64,000 nucleotides of DNA from assembly GCA_963847345.1 (NCBI GenBank), contig CAWJZU010000020.1:488399-552398 (forward strand), in the 5' to 3' direction. Origin of the DNA: DATARH01 sp963847345 (GTDB taxonomy: Bacteria; Pseudomonadota; Alphaproteobacteria; ATCC43930; CGMCC-115725). The first letter of the stretch is position 1; every line of letters starts with the position of its first letter. The notes below the pieces were generated by a model, which was not told where the DNA came from, ran no database searches, and saw only the letters and a program-made list of their open reading frames with translations. The position numbers were made by a program, and so were the translations under genes. Of this stretch, positions 34,540-42,052 are shown in pieces.

Positions 34540-36441
34540 TCAGGCCGAGACCGAGAAGACCCGGCCCCATATTCCAAGGTTGATGATGCGCCACAGCGAG
34601 AAATCGACCGGGCGGCGCCCCTCGATCATATCGGCGACGTGAGCGCGCACGCCGCGCGGATTGAGCAGCCCCGGATAGCGGGCAAGCGTGTCTTCGATCC
34701 CGGCATTAACGGCCTCACGCAGCGGCCCGCGGAACCACACCTCTTCCGGGGTCGTGAAACCGAGCTTGTCGCGGCGGTTGCGAATCATCTCCGGCAGCAG
34801 ACCGCGCAGCCCGCTGCGCAGCACGCGCTTGGTGTCGCCGCCGACGATTTTATGATGATCGCCAAGCCCCAGCGTGAACTCGACGAGGCGGTGATCGAGA
34901 AACGGCACCCGCGCCTCGATGCTGTGGGCCATGCTGTTGCGATCTTCCCAATGCAGCAGCATCGTCAGGTTCGACGACTGGGTCAGCACGACGCAGAGAT
35001 CGCCGATTCCGGCGATCGGCGGGCGCCCGATGCTTTCTCGTGCCAACTCAAATGCGCTCTGTCCCAAATACGGCTTTAGCCCCTCGCCGCCGAGCCAGTC
35101 ATGCTGCACGAGGATTTGCCGCTCGCGGCGCAGCCATCGGGCCAGCCGGGGAGGCAGCAGCGGCAACAGGTATGTGCGCGCCTGCTCGGCCAGCGAGACG
35201 CCATGCCAGCGCCGCCGCTCGACGGCAGCTCGCAGCAGGCTCGCCCAGCGGCGTTGCCGGATCAGCGCGGCGAAATAATAGGGAAAGGAGCCGTGATAGC
35301 CGGCGAGCTGCTCATCGGCCCCTTGGCCGTCGAGCATGACCTTGAGGCCGGCGCGACGCGCTTCGGCGAAAACGCACCATTGCGCGAAGATGCTGGTGCT
35401 GCCGTAAGGCTCGTCCTGGTGCCAGGTGATCTGCTCGGCCTGCGCGAAGGCGTCTTCGAGCCGCGGATAGCACCAATGCGGTACGCTGCCGGTGCGCTCG
35501 ACCACTGCTTCCATGAACGGGCGCTCGTCGACCGCCTTGACGTCGTAGCAGGCGCTGACGCTGTGCGGCTTGGCGCCGGCACCGGATGCCTCGAGTTCGC
35601 GCGCCATAAGGCAGACAATCGCGGAGCTGTCGAGACCGCCCGACAGGCAGCTGCCGACCGGCACGTCGGAGCGCAGATGCATGCGCACCGCATTGTCGAG
35701 CAGCTCCGCGAAGCGCCGCCCGGCTTCCTTTTCCGAAAGGTCGAGCGTGCCGGGATCGATGATGCCGTACCACCGCCGCACCGGCAGCGTCTCGCCGCGC
35801 CGCCAGCTTTGCAGCCGCATCGTCGCGCACTCGCCGCCGCGCAGCTGGCGCGCGTCGGAGAACATCGTCTCGTCGGTATGCTCCATGATGCCGGCGGACA
35901 GGAAGTCGTAGGCGCGCGCCAGGTTGAGAGTGCGGCCAAAGCCGGGCAAACCGAGGAACTGCTTGATCTCCGAAGCGAACGCGACGCCGGCAGCCGAGGC
36001 GAACACATAAAGCGGCTTGATGCCGAACCGATCGCGCGCGGCGAAGACGGTTTGGGACACGTCATCCCAGAGCACGAAGGCAAACATGCCGATCAGGCGG
36101 TCCAGCGCCGCCTCGCCCCATTGCGCATAGGCGGCAAGCAGCACTTCGGTATCGGACCGGGTCGTGAAGCGGTGTCCTAAACCGGCCAGCTCGTCCCGCA
36201 ATTCCAGATAATTGTAGATCTCGCCGTTGTAGACGACCCAGTAGCGGCCGTCGGCATAGGACATCGGCTGCAGCGCCGCGTCGGACAGATCGATGATGCT
36301 GAGCCGGCGATGCCCGAGCGCGACCGGACCGGCGGCGCTATCGAAGACACGCCAACCCTGGCCGTCGGGACCGCGATGGGAGACGACATCGATATGAGCC
36401 GGGTCGGGGGTGACGCCGATCGAAAACCAGATGCCGCACAT
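34540..36441 (-). CDS. Asparagine synthase-like glutamine amidotransferase, second copy
   Basis: 633 residues, complete. Cys2 glutaminase start MCGIWFSIGVTPDPAHIDVV, YNGEIYNYLELRDELAG, and an intact synthetase PP-loop CLSGGLDSSAIVCLMARE; VMLDGQGADEQLAGYHGSF and RVPFLDHRLVEFTLG follow. It lies 14 bp upstream of the first AsnB-like gene and 4 bp downstream of a glycosyltransferase stop, so it is part of the operon. Two divergent AsnB paralogues in tandem suggest two separate amide-transfer steps or two sugar substrates. A true asparagine synthetase role is less likely in this context but cannot be excluded. Confidence 0.9.
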   Translation of the reverse strand: MCGIWFSIGVTPDPAHIDVVSHRGPDGQGWRVFDSAAGPVALGHRRLSIIDLSDAALQPMSYADGRYWVVYNGEIYNYLELRDELAGLGHRFTTRSDTEVLLAAYAQWGEAALDRLIGMFAFVLWDDVSQTVFAARDRFGIKPLYVFASAAGVAFASEIKQFLGLPGFGRTLNLARAYDFLSAGIMEHTDETMFSDARQLRGGECATMRLQSWRRGETLPVRRWYGIIDPGTLDLSEKEAGRRFAELLDNAVRMHLRSDVPVGSCLSGGLDSSAIVCLMARELEASGAGAKPHSVSACYDVKAVDERPFMEAVVERTGSVPHWCYPRLEDAFAQAEQITWHQDEPYGSTSIFAQWCVFAEARRAGLKVMLDGQGADEQLAGYHGSFPYYFAALIRQRRWASLLRAAVERRRWHGVSLAEQARTYLLPLLPPRLARWLRRERQILVQHDWLGGEGLKPYLGQSAFELARESIGRPPIAGIGDLCVVLTQSSNLTMLLHWEDRNSMAHSIEARVPFLDHRLVEFTLGLGDHHKIVGGDTKRVLRSGLRGLLPEMIRNRRDKLGFTTPEEVWFRGPLREAVNAGIEDTLARYPGLLNPRGVRAHVADMIEGRRPVDFSLWRIINLGIWGRVFSVSA

Positions 36442-36445
36442 GGCG

Positions 36446-37861
36446 CTATGCTATTGCCCGCTGGTAGGTCGCGACGAGACGCGCCGATTCGCGTTCCCAA
36501 CACAAGTCGCGGGCTGCGGCGAGCGCGTTGTGCTTGTACCGGTCGATGCGCGCGCGATCGAGGCTGTTGATCGCCGTCGCAATGTCGCCGGCTGTCGCGC
36601 GCGGCAGCATGATCCCTGCGTCATACTGCCGAACGAGGCGCGCCATTTCCGGCAATTCCGTCACGCAAAGCGCCAGTCCCGCCATCATGTACTCGAACAG
36701 TTTGTTGGGCAGGGCGAATTGGTTGTGCCGTGAACTGCCCGGCAACGCGAAGAAACCGATGTCGAACGCGGCGGCGGCTCGGACCAGTTCGGTCATCGGC
36801 AGCGGCGGCACGAGGTGCACCCGGTCGGCAACGCCACGCCGCTCGGCAAGCTGCCGCAATCGTTCGATATAGGCGGGCGCGCCTGGCCCACGGATCGTCA
36901 GATCGAACTCGGGCCGCCAGTTCGCAAGGCTGTCGATGGTCGCTTCCAGTCCGCGACCGGCTACGAGCAGCCCATGGTAGAGCACGTGAATGCGGTCTCG
37001 GGTGGCGCGGAACGGCACTTCCTCGAAGCCCGGGGTGTTGCGGACGACAAGCGTCGGCGCGGGTAGACAGTAAAGCGCTTCCAGCCGTTCGGCGATCCCC
37101 GAGGAGACCGCAGAGACAACTGCCGCATCGCCGATGAACGCGCCCTCCAGGGCACGCACCATCGGCCGACGGAAAAGGCGCCATTTCGTCTGGTCGCCAT
37201 ACTCCTCGACCGCGAATTCGTGCGTGTCGTAGCCGTAAATGCCGCCCAACTCGCGCGAGAGACGGGCAGCAATCGGCAAGGTCGACCAGTCGTTCGCCAG
37301 CCAGACCTGCGCCCTTACCGACTTCGCACAGTCATAAAGGTCGCGAATGCCGGGCGAATAGGACCAATAGATCCAGTCCGCGATCTGCGGCCGCACGCGA
37401 ACCGCGAGTAACCGCAGGCGATATCTGACCTCGTAACTCTGCCCGGCCACCCACCTCAAGGCGATCCGGAGCGGCGGCAGCAGCCGCCCTGTCCACCTCC
37501 TCGCCGTCGCGCGCAGCCCCAGCGGCGGAGCGGTGCTGTCAGCTGCCTGCGGCGGTGTGGCCGCACCGACGCTGACGTCCGTCGGCGCCGCTATATCCTC
37601 TCGCGTTACGATTCGCCATTCCGGGGCGGGGGACCGGGCCCCCGGCAGCCCGACCGCCACGACGTCCCAACCGGCCTGGTGGAACGCCTCACCCTGGCGA
37701 CGGACGCGCGGATCATCGGCGACCGCCGACAAAACCAGCAGACAGATCGTCGGCCGTCGGGCTCCACGAGGGCGCTTGTGCGGTGCCAAGAGTGGAGGCG
37801 CTATACGCTGCGGCAGCAGATCCAGGCCGGCTGCATCGGATGCGGGCACACCCTCGCTCAT
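36446..37861 (-). CDS. GT4-type glycosyltransferase, paralogue of the 40715-42052 gene
   Basis: 471 residues. GT-B fold with TICLLVLSAVADDPRVRRQG near the N-terminus, VYGYDTHEF-like GIYGYDTHEFAVEEYGDQ in the middle and the C-terminal donor site IGFFALPGSSRHNQFALPNK followed by LFEYMMAGLALCVTELPEMA. The ATG overlaps the TGA of the upstream glycosyltransferase (ATGA). Its sequence parallels the gene at 40715-42052 over the whole length (DDPRVRRQG, YDTHE, FDLTIRGP, RHN.ALPNK.FEY.MAGLALCV), so the two arose by duplication and probably add similar sugars. Cytosolic face of the inner membrane. Confidence 0.9.
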   Translation of the reverse strand: MSEGVPASDAAGLDLLPQRIAPPLLAPHKRPRGARRPTICLLVLSAVADDPRVRRQGEAFHQAGWDVVAVGLPGARSPAPEWRIVTREDIAAPTDVSVGAATPPQAADSTAPPLGLRATARRWTGRLLPPLRIALRWVAGQSYEVRYRLRLLAVRVRPQIADWIYWSYSPGIRDLYDCAKSVRAQVWLANDWSTLPIAARLSRELGGIYGYDTHEFAVEEYGDQTKWRLFRRPMVRALEGAFIGDAAVVSAVSSGIAERLEALYCLPAPTLVVRNTPGFEEVPFRATRDRIHVLYHGLLVAGRGLEATIDSLANWRPEFDLTIRGPGAPAYIERLRQLAERRGVADRVHLVPPLPMTELVRAAAAFDIGFFALPGSSRHNQFALPNKLFEYMMAGLALCVTELPEMARLVRQYDAGIMLPRATAGDIATAINSLDRARIDRYKHNALAAARDLCWERESARLVATYQRAIA

Positions 37862-39105
37862 GCGGCACCGGCCATCTGGATGCGATCGACACGATCGATC
37901 AAGGCTTCCAGCCTGGTCGCCTCGCGGCGCCACGACAGCTCGCGCGCGAGGCGGGCAACATTGGTGCGCAACAGCCCCGAATCCTCGGAGCAGCGGACGA
38001 TTGCTGCGGCCAGACTCGCGGCATCCAGCCGTTCGAGGCAAACGCCGATCGCTTGGCCCGCGATTGCACGCTCGATCTCGACCAAGGGCGCGCGCACCAG
38101 CGGCAGGCCGGCGGCCACTGCCTGGAAGAAGCCGTTCGGCAGCGCATAGCGGTAGTTCGTCGAACGGGGTTCGTACAGTACCAGCCCGACATCGGCCGAG
38201 CGGATTGCCGGCACGATCGCATCCGGCGGAAACGAATGGCCGATATGCAGCCGCGACCCGAGTAGGGACTGCGGCAGCGCCACGCTCGCCGCTTCGTAGC
38301 CCCGCCCGATAAAAGCGAGATGATACCGCTCGGGCAGCAAAGCGAGCGCGGCGCCGGCAACCGCAACCGCCATACCGGTTTTGTAATTGCCGATCACGAC
38401 GCACAGCCGATCCTCCGGCGTCAGGCCGAAGATGGCGCGCAGATCCGGGGCATCACGGCAATCGTGCCGCTCGTCGTGGCAGTTCCGGATCACCTCGGGG
38501 CGGCGGCCGAATGTGCTCGCCATTGCGTCGGCGACCCCGTCGCTGACCGTGACGAGGGCATCGGCGGTGGACACCAGCCGGCGCTCCAGCCGGTCTTGGA
38601 ACGGCCGCAGCCAGCGTTGGTCGAACGGGCGCTGGTGCTCGGGCGGTTCGATGTCGCAATAGAAATCGTGCGCGTCGTATACGATATGCGCTCTGGTGCG
38701 CGCCGCCGGCGGCGCCACCGCCCGGTACATCTCGAACGAGTGCAGGTAATAGAGTGCCGCCGGTGCTATCGCGCGCCGCGGCAAATGACAGTGCCGATGC
38801 CAGTCATAGGCCCGGTATCCGGCATACAGAGCAGCCTGTCCCAGCCGACCGAACCGGCCATCGCGCACCAGGGTCACGGCGTCGTGCAACCCGCCTTCGC
38901 CGAAAACCGCACCGGGACGCAGCGTCGTCTCTGCCTGCTCCAGCGAGCGTACTTCGAGCTTGTCGTCCCAGAACCGCTGCCGGCTGCGCCGGCCCTCGAT
39001 GACGATCGAGCGAAACCCGGCATCGGCCAGGGTGCAGGCGATCCGGAAAGCGCGGCTGTCCGCGTCGAGCGGCGCCGGAGTGATCGAGACGGCGGTACCA
39101 CGCAT
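37858..39105 (-). CDS. GT4-type glycosyltransferase
   Basis: 415 residues with a GT-B pattern: N-terminal LADAGFRSIVIEGRRSRQRF, YYLHSFEMYRAVAPPAAR and IVYDAHDFYCDIEPPEHQRP, then CVVIGNYKTGMAV, HLAFIGRGYEAA and the donor region SADVGLVLYEPRSTNYRYAL. PNGFFQAVAAGLPLV completes it. It ends by overlapping the next glycosyltransferase by ATGA and starts 32 bp after the methyltransferase stop. The acceptor and donor are unknown. It differs from the two paralogous GT4 genes. Confidence 0.85.
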   Translation of the reverse strand: MRGTAVSITPAPLDADSRAFRIACTLADAGFRSIVIEGRRSRQRFWDDKLEVRSLEQAETTLRPGAVFGEGGLHDAVTLVRDGRFGRLGQAALYAGYRAYDWHRHCHLPRRAIAPAALYYLHSFEMYRAVAPPAARTRAHIVYDAHDFYCDIEPPEHQRPFDQRWLRPFQDRLERRLVSTADALVTVSDGVADAMASTFGRRPEVIRNCHDERHDCRDAPDLRAIFGLTPEDRLCVVIGNYKTGMAVAVAGAALALLPERYHLAFIGRGYEAASVALPQSLLGSRLHIGHSFPPDAIVPAIRSADVGLVLYEPRSTNYRYALPNGFFQAVAAGLPLVRAPLVEIERAIAGQAIGVCLERLDAASLAAAIVRCSEDSGLLRTNVARLARELSWRREATRLEALIDRVDRIQMAGAA

Positions 39106-39137
39106 CGGGAGGGCCGGGTCCTAGGCTGACGCGGCAG

Positions 39138-39911
39138 TTAGCGATCGCGCCGGATCAGCGCAAAGCCGCGAACTCGTGCCAAATGTTTCATGTCATCGGG
39201 ATTGAAGCAGCGCGCCACCGGATCGATGCTGTTGTGAAATTGATCGGAGCCGCTGACCCGATCGGGCCCGACAAGCTGGGGATAGACAATGCGAGTCAGG
39301 AAATCATACATCCCGGTGTGGAACTCGTGGGCGATCTCGAAGGAGCGTTCGATGACAGGCTGCAACTCGGTCAGCGACGAATAGAAGTTGATCGATGCCG
39401 GGACCAGATCCGGCAAGCCGCACGCGTTGCGAAGCCGGTTCAGTGCGGCAAAACCGTCTGTGAAGCCTTCGACCAGGATTAGTGTTCCGCCCGGCTTCAA
39501 CCATCCCGCGAGATTTTCGAGAGCTGTCACCTGTTCGGCCAAGTTGCGCAAATTGATCAGGACGCGCACGCATATGGCGGCATCGTAGGCGTTGGCATCG
39601 CAGGTGGCCGGATCCAGGATGCTGCCGTGGAAGAACCGGTTGTTCGTTTCACCATACGCGGCGCGAGCCCGCGCGATCATGTTTTCCGCAAAATCGAACG
39701 CATCGACATGCCGCACGCGCTCCCTGATCTGCTTTGTCACATAACCGTTGCCGCAGCCCGCTTCGACAACCCGGCCATCGCTCGGCAAGCGCGCGAAGAT
39801 GAACTCCAGCTCGAGGTCGCGCTGTACCGTGTCCGCGATGTTGACCTTGGCGTCATCGCATTCCGTTATGGCGCGCTCGTTCCAGTGGCGGTCCGTATCG
39901 CTCTTGGTCAT
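39138..39911 (-). CDS. Class I SAM-dependent methyltransferase
   Basis: 257 residues from an ATG at 39911. Motif I VVEAGCGNGYVTKQIRERV, post-I acidic region HVDAFDFAENMIARARA, and LAGWLKPGGTLILVEGF as the post-III strand. Residues after 170 form a substrate cap (LVPASINFYSSLTELQPVIE). Located in the glycan operon, it probably methylates a sugar or an amino-sugar, but protein or lipid substrates cannot be ruled out. It is 8 bp downstream of the SGNH hydrolase gene. Confidence 0.87.
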   Translation of the reverse strand: MTKSDTDRHWNERAITECDDAKVNIADTVQRDLELEFIFARLPSDGRVVEAGCGNGYVTKQIRERVRHVDAFDFAENMIARARAAYGETNNRFFHGSILDPATCDANAYDAAICVRVLINLRNLAEQVTALENLAGWLKPGGTLILVEGFTDGFAALNRLRNACGLPDLVPASINFYSSLTELQPVIERSFEIAHEFHTGMYDFLTRIVYPQLVGPDRVSGSDQFHNSIDPVARCFNPDDMKHLARVRGFALIRRDR

Positions 39912-39919
39912 CGAGATCC

Positions 39920-40607
39920 CTATTCGCAGACGATTTGGGCGACAGCCCGTTCGATATGCCCCTGAATGCACCGGGCATAAAGCCGATGCCCGTCGATGCT
40001 GAGGTGGAGGTGATCGGGATAGGGCAACAGCATGGCGTCCAGCTCCGCCGGGCCGAGATGCGCGAATCCGGCATCGATGTCGCACAGTTCGACCCCGGTC
40101 AGACGGGCCACTTCGCGTACGTGGTCGTTGTAGCGCTGCCGCCGCGTCTCCAGGCTCTCGCCGCTCAGCAGCACCTTATGCCGCAGTGTCGGATGGTTGG
40201 TGGAAAGGATGATATGACGTGCCCCGAACCGGCGCGCCCGTTCGATCATCTCGATCAGATTGGCGCGATAGCGCCGCCTCTGACACACGCGGTAACCCGG
40301 CGTCGGTGACCCAGCAATTGCAGTCGTTCAGGCCGAACTGCAGCGTCATGACGTCAGGCCGATGCTGCTGCACGTCGGACGGAAAGCGTTCGAGCCCTTG
40401 CCGGGTGGTCTCGCCAGAAACGCCGCGATTGAGCAGCAGCAGGTTGATTGGCGTCGCCAGGTAATCCCTGTTGAGCGCGTCGCTGACCAACGCGGTCCAG
40501 CGCCGCTCGGGGTCGACGTACTGGCCGGCGGTGATCGAATCTCCCATGAAGACGATCGTCGCGGCGCGCGGCTGTTGCTGAAAAGCCTGCGACATTCCGG
40601 TTTCCAT
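39920..40607 (-). CDS. SGNH/GDSL-type hydrolase, frameshift near 40271
   Basis: GDSL esterase fold. Block I IVFMGDSITAGQY (Ser24), block II NRGVSGETTRQGLERF, block III LQFGLNDCNCWV and block V LPYPDHLHLSIDGHRLYA (Asp-His) are all present, but the last block is in another frame. Removing one base near 40271 yields SEAAYRANLIEMIERARRF, a smooth join; 688 nt is 3n+1. No signal peptide is seen, so it is cytosolic. In a glycan operon such enzymes commonly add or remove O-acetyl groups on sugars; that role is inferred. Confidence 0.83.
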
Positions 40608-40611
40608 AATG

Positions 40612-40722
40612 TCAGCGCCGAGCGCGCGGCAGCATGATCGGCATCCTGGTCCGCTCGCCGATGCTCTTGGGCAAACGGGTCACGAGGCGGCGTGCCGAAC
40701 GGCGGATCAGGGAGCTAGCCAT
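40612..40722 (-). CDS. Candidate 36-residue very basic small protein
   Basis: A complete frame of 36 codons begins with an ATG that overlaps the end of the upstream glycosyltransferase by 8 bp and stops 4 bp before the SGNH hydrolase start. The peptide starts MASSLIRRSARRLVTRLPKS and contains about eleven Arg. It fills exactly the gap between two coupled genes, which favours translation at least for coupling. I know of no family. It could be a real micro-protein, a coupling leader, or chance in Arg-biased GC-rich DNA. Confidence 0.35.
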   Translation of the reverse strand: MASSLIRRSARRLVTRLPKSIGERTRMPIMLPRARR

Positions 40723-42052
40723 CGGCCCGTTCCCGCGCCGCCGCGAGGACGGCGCCATAATGCTCGACCATCTTTTCGCTTTCGCGCTCCCAATTCAGCT
40801 CCTGTGCTGCTTTGAGAGCGTTGCGTTTGTAGGCCGCTATCGCGTTTCGGTTGAAGCCATTGATTGCCGCTGCGATTGCCTCCGGCTCGACCGTCGGAAT
40901 AAGGCGCCCGAGACCGTATTGCCGCAGCAGGCCCGCCATTTCGGGCAGGTCGGAAACGCACAGCGCAAGTCCGGCCATCGTGTATTCGAAAAACTTATTC
41001 GGCAATGCGTAACGATTGTGCCGCGAGTGCCCCGGCAACGCGAAGAGGCCGATGTCGAACGCCGCCGCCTCGCGCACCAGATCAATCATCGGGACCGGCG
41101 GCACGATATGCACCCGGCCGCGCACGCCGGCCGCATCGATCTCGCGTTCAAGCTGGGCGCGGTACCCGTCGCTGACCGGGCCGCGTATTGTTAGATCGAA
41201 CTCCGGACGCCACGCGGCGACCGAGCGGATCGACGCCTCGAGACCGCGGTGCTGCCATACGGCGCCGTGATACAGCACCCGTATCTGCTCGCCCAGCGGT
41301 CGCGGCTCCATTCGCTGGAACCGCGGCGTGCTGCGGACGACAAGCGGCGTTGCGTCGAGCCGGTGCAGCCGCTTAAGGCGCGCCGCGATTCCTGACGAAA
41401 CCGTGCTGACGACAGCGGCGTCGCGGATGAACTGACCCTCGATCGCGATCCTGATCGGCCGCTCGACATAGCGCCAGCGGCGACTTTCGTTGAATTCGTC
41501 CGCCGCCAGCTCGTGCGTGTCGTAGGCGTAGGGAACTCTCTGCTGGCGCGCCAATCGCGCGACGATCGGTAATGATGTCCAGTCGTTGCCGAGCCACATG
41601 TCGACCGGGCGCGATGCACCGAGGGCCAGGAGGTCCCACAGGACGCTGTTGAGCGTCCAGTAGACCGTTTCCGCTCGGCGGCGATCGACCAAGACGCTCA
41701 GCAGACGGTGCTCGTACTCGGAAAGGGCCAACACCGGCGTCACGCCGAGCGCGCGGATCGCGGCGCTCCGCCAGCCGCTGGACCGGTATCCGGTCACCGG
41801 CATGCCCGGCCTTTCCGGCAGGTCTCCGACGTCCGCGCTGGTCAGGATCGGCCAATCCGGATTCTGCGCCCGAGCTCCGGCCAAGCCGACGCCGATCACG
41901 TTCCAGCCCGCTGCCCTCAGCGCGTCGCCCTGGCGCCTGACTCGCGGATCGTCGGCAATGCTCGATTGCGATACGATGCCGATGATCGGCGCCCGGGCGA
42001 AGGCCGAAGCCGCCGCGTCGCCGGCAAGCATGGCCACCGAATCAGCGGCCAT
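40715..42052 (-). CDS. GT4-type glycosyltransferase, paralogue of the 36446-37861 gene
   Basis: 445 residues. N-terminal region IGIVSQSSIADDPRVRRQGD; middle VPYAYDTHELAADEFNESRR; DVVSTVSSG-like VVSTVSSGIAARLKRLHRL; donor domain IGLFALPGHSRHNRYALPNK and FFEYTMAGLALCVSDLPEMA. It aligns end to end with the other paralogue. The N-terminus overlaps the upstream double-glycosyltransferase gene by 11 bp. Probably adds a hexose or related sugar to the lipid-linked glycan. Confidence 0.9.
   Translation of the reverse strand: MAADSVAMLAGDAAASAFARAPIIGIVSQSSIADDPRVRRQGDALRAAGWNVIGVGLAGARAQNPDWPILTSADVGDLPERPGMPVTGYRSSGWRSAAIRALGVTPVLALSEYEHRLLSVLVDRRRAETVYWTLNSVLWDLLALGASRPVDMWLGNDWTSLPIVARLARQQRVPYAYDTHELAADEFNESRRWRYVERPIRIAIEGQFIRDAAVVSTVSSGIAARLKRLHRLDATPLVVRSTPRFQRMEPRPLGEQIRVLYHGAVWQHRGLEASIRSVAAWRPEFDLTIRGPVSDGYRAQLEREIDAAGVRGRVHIVPPVPMIDLVREAAAFDIGLFALPGHSRHNRYALPNKFFEYTMAGLALCVSDLPEMAGLLRQYGLGRLIPTVEPEAIAAAINGFNRNAIAAYKRNALKAAQELNWERESEKMVEHYGAVLAAARERADG

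Noticed and set aside
32572..36441. Housekeeping asparagine synthetase
   Set aside because: Both genes are inside the glycan operon in tandem. A sugar-amidating role is more likely, though not proven, so asnB was not assigned.
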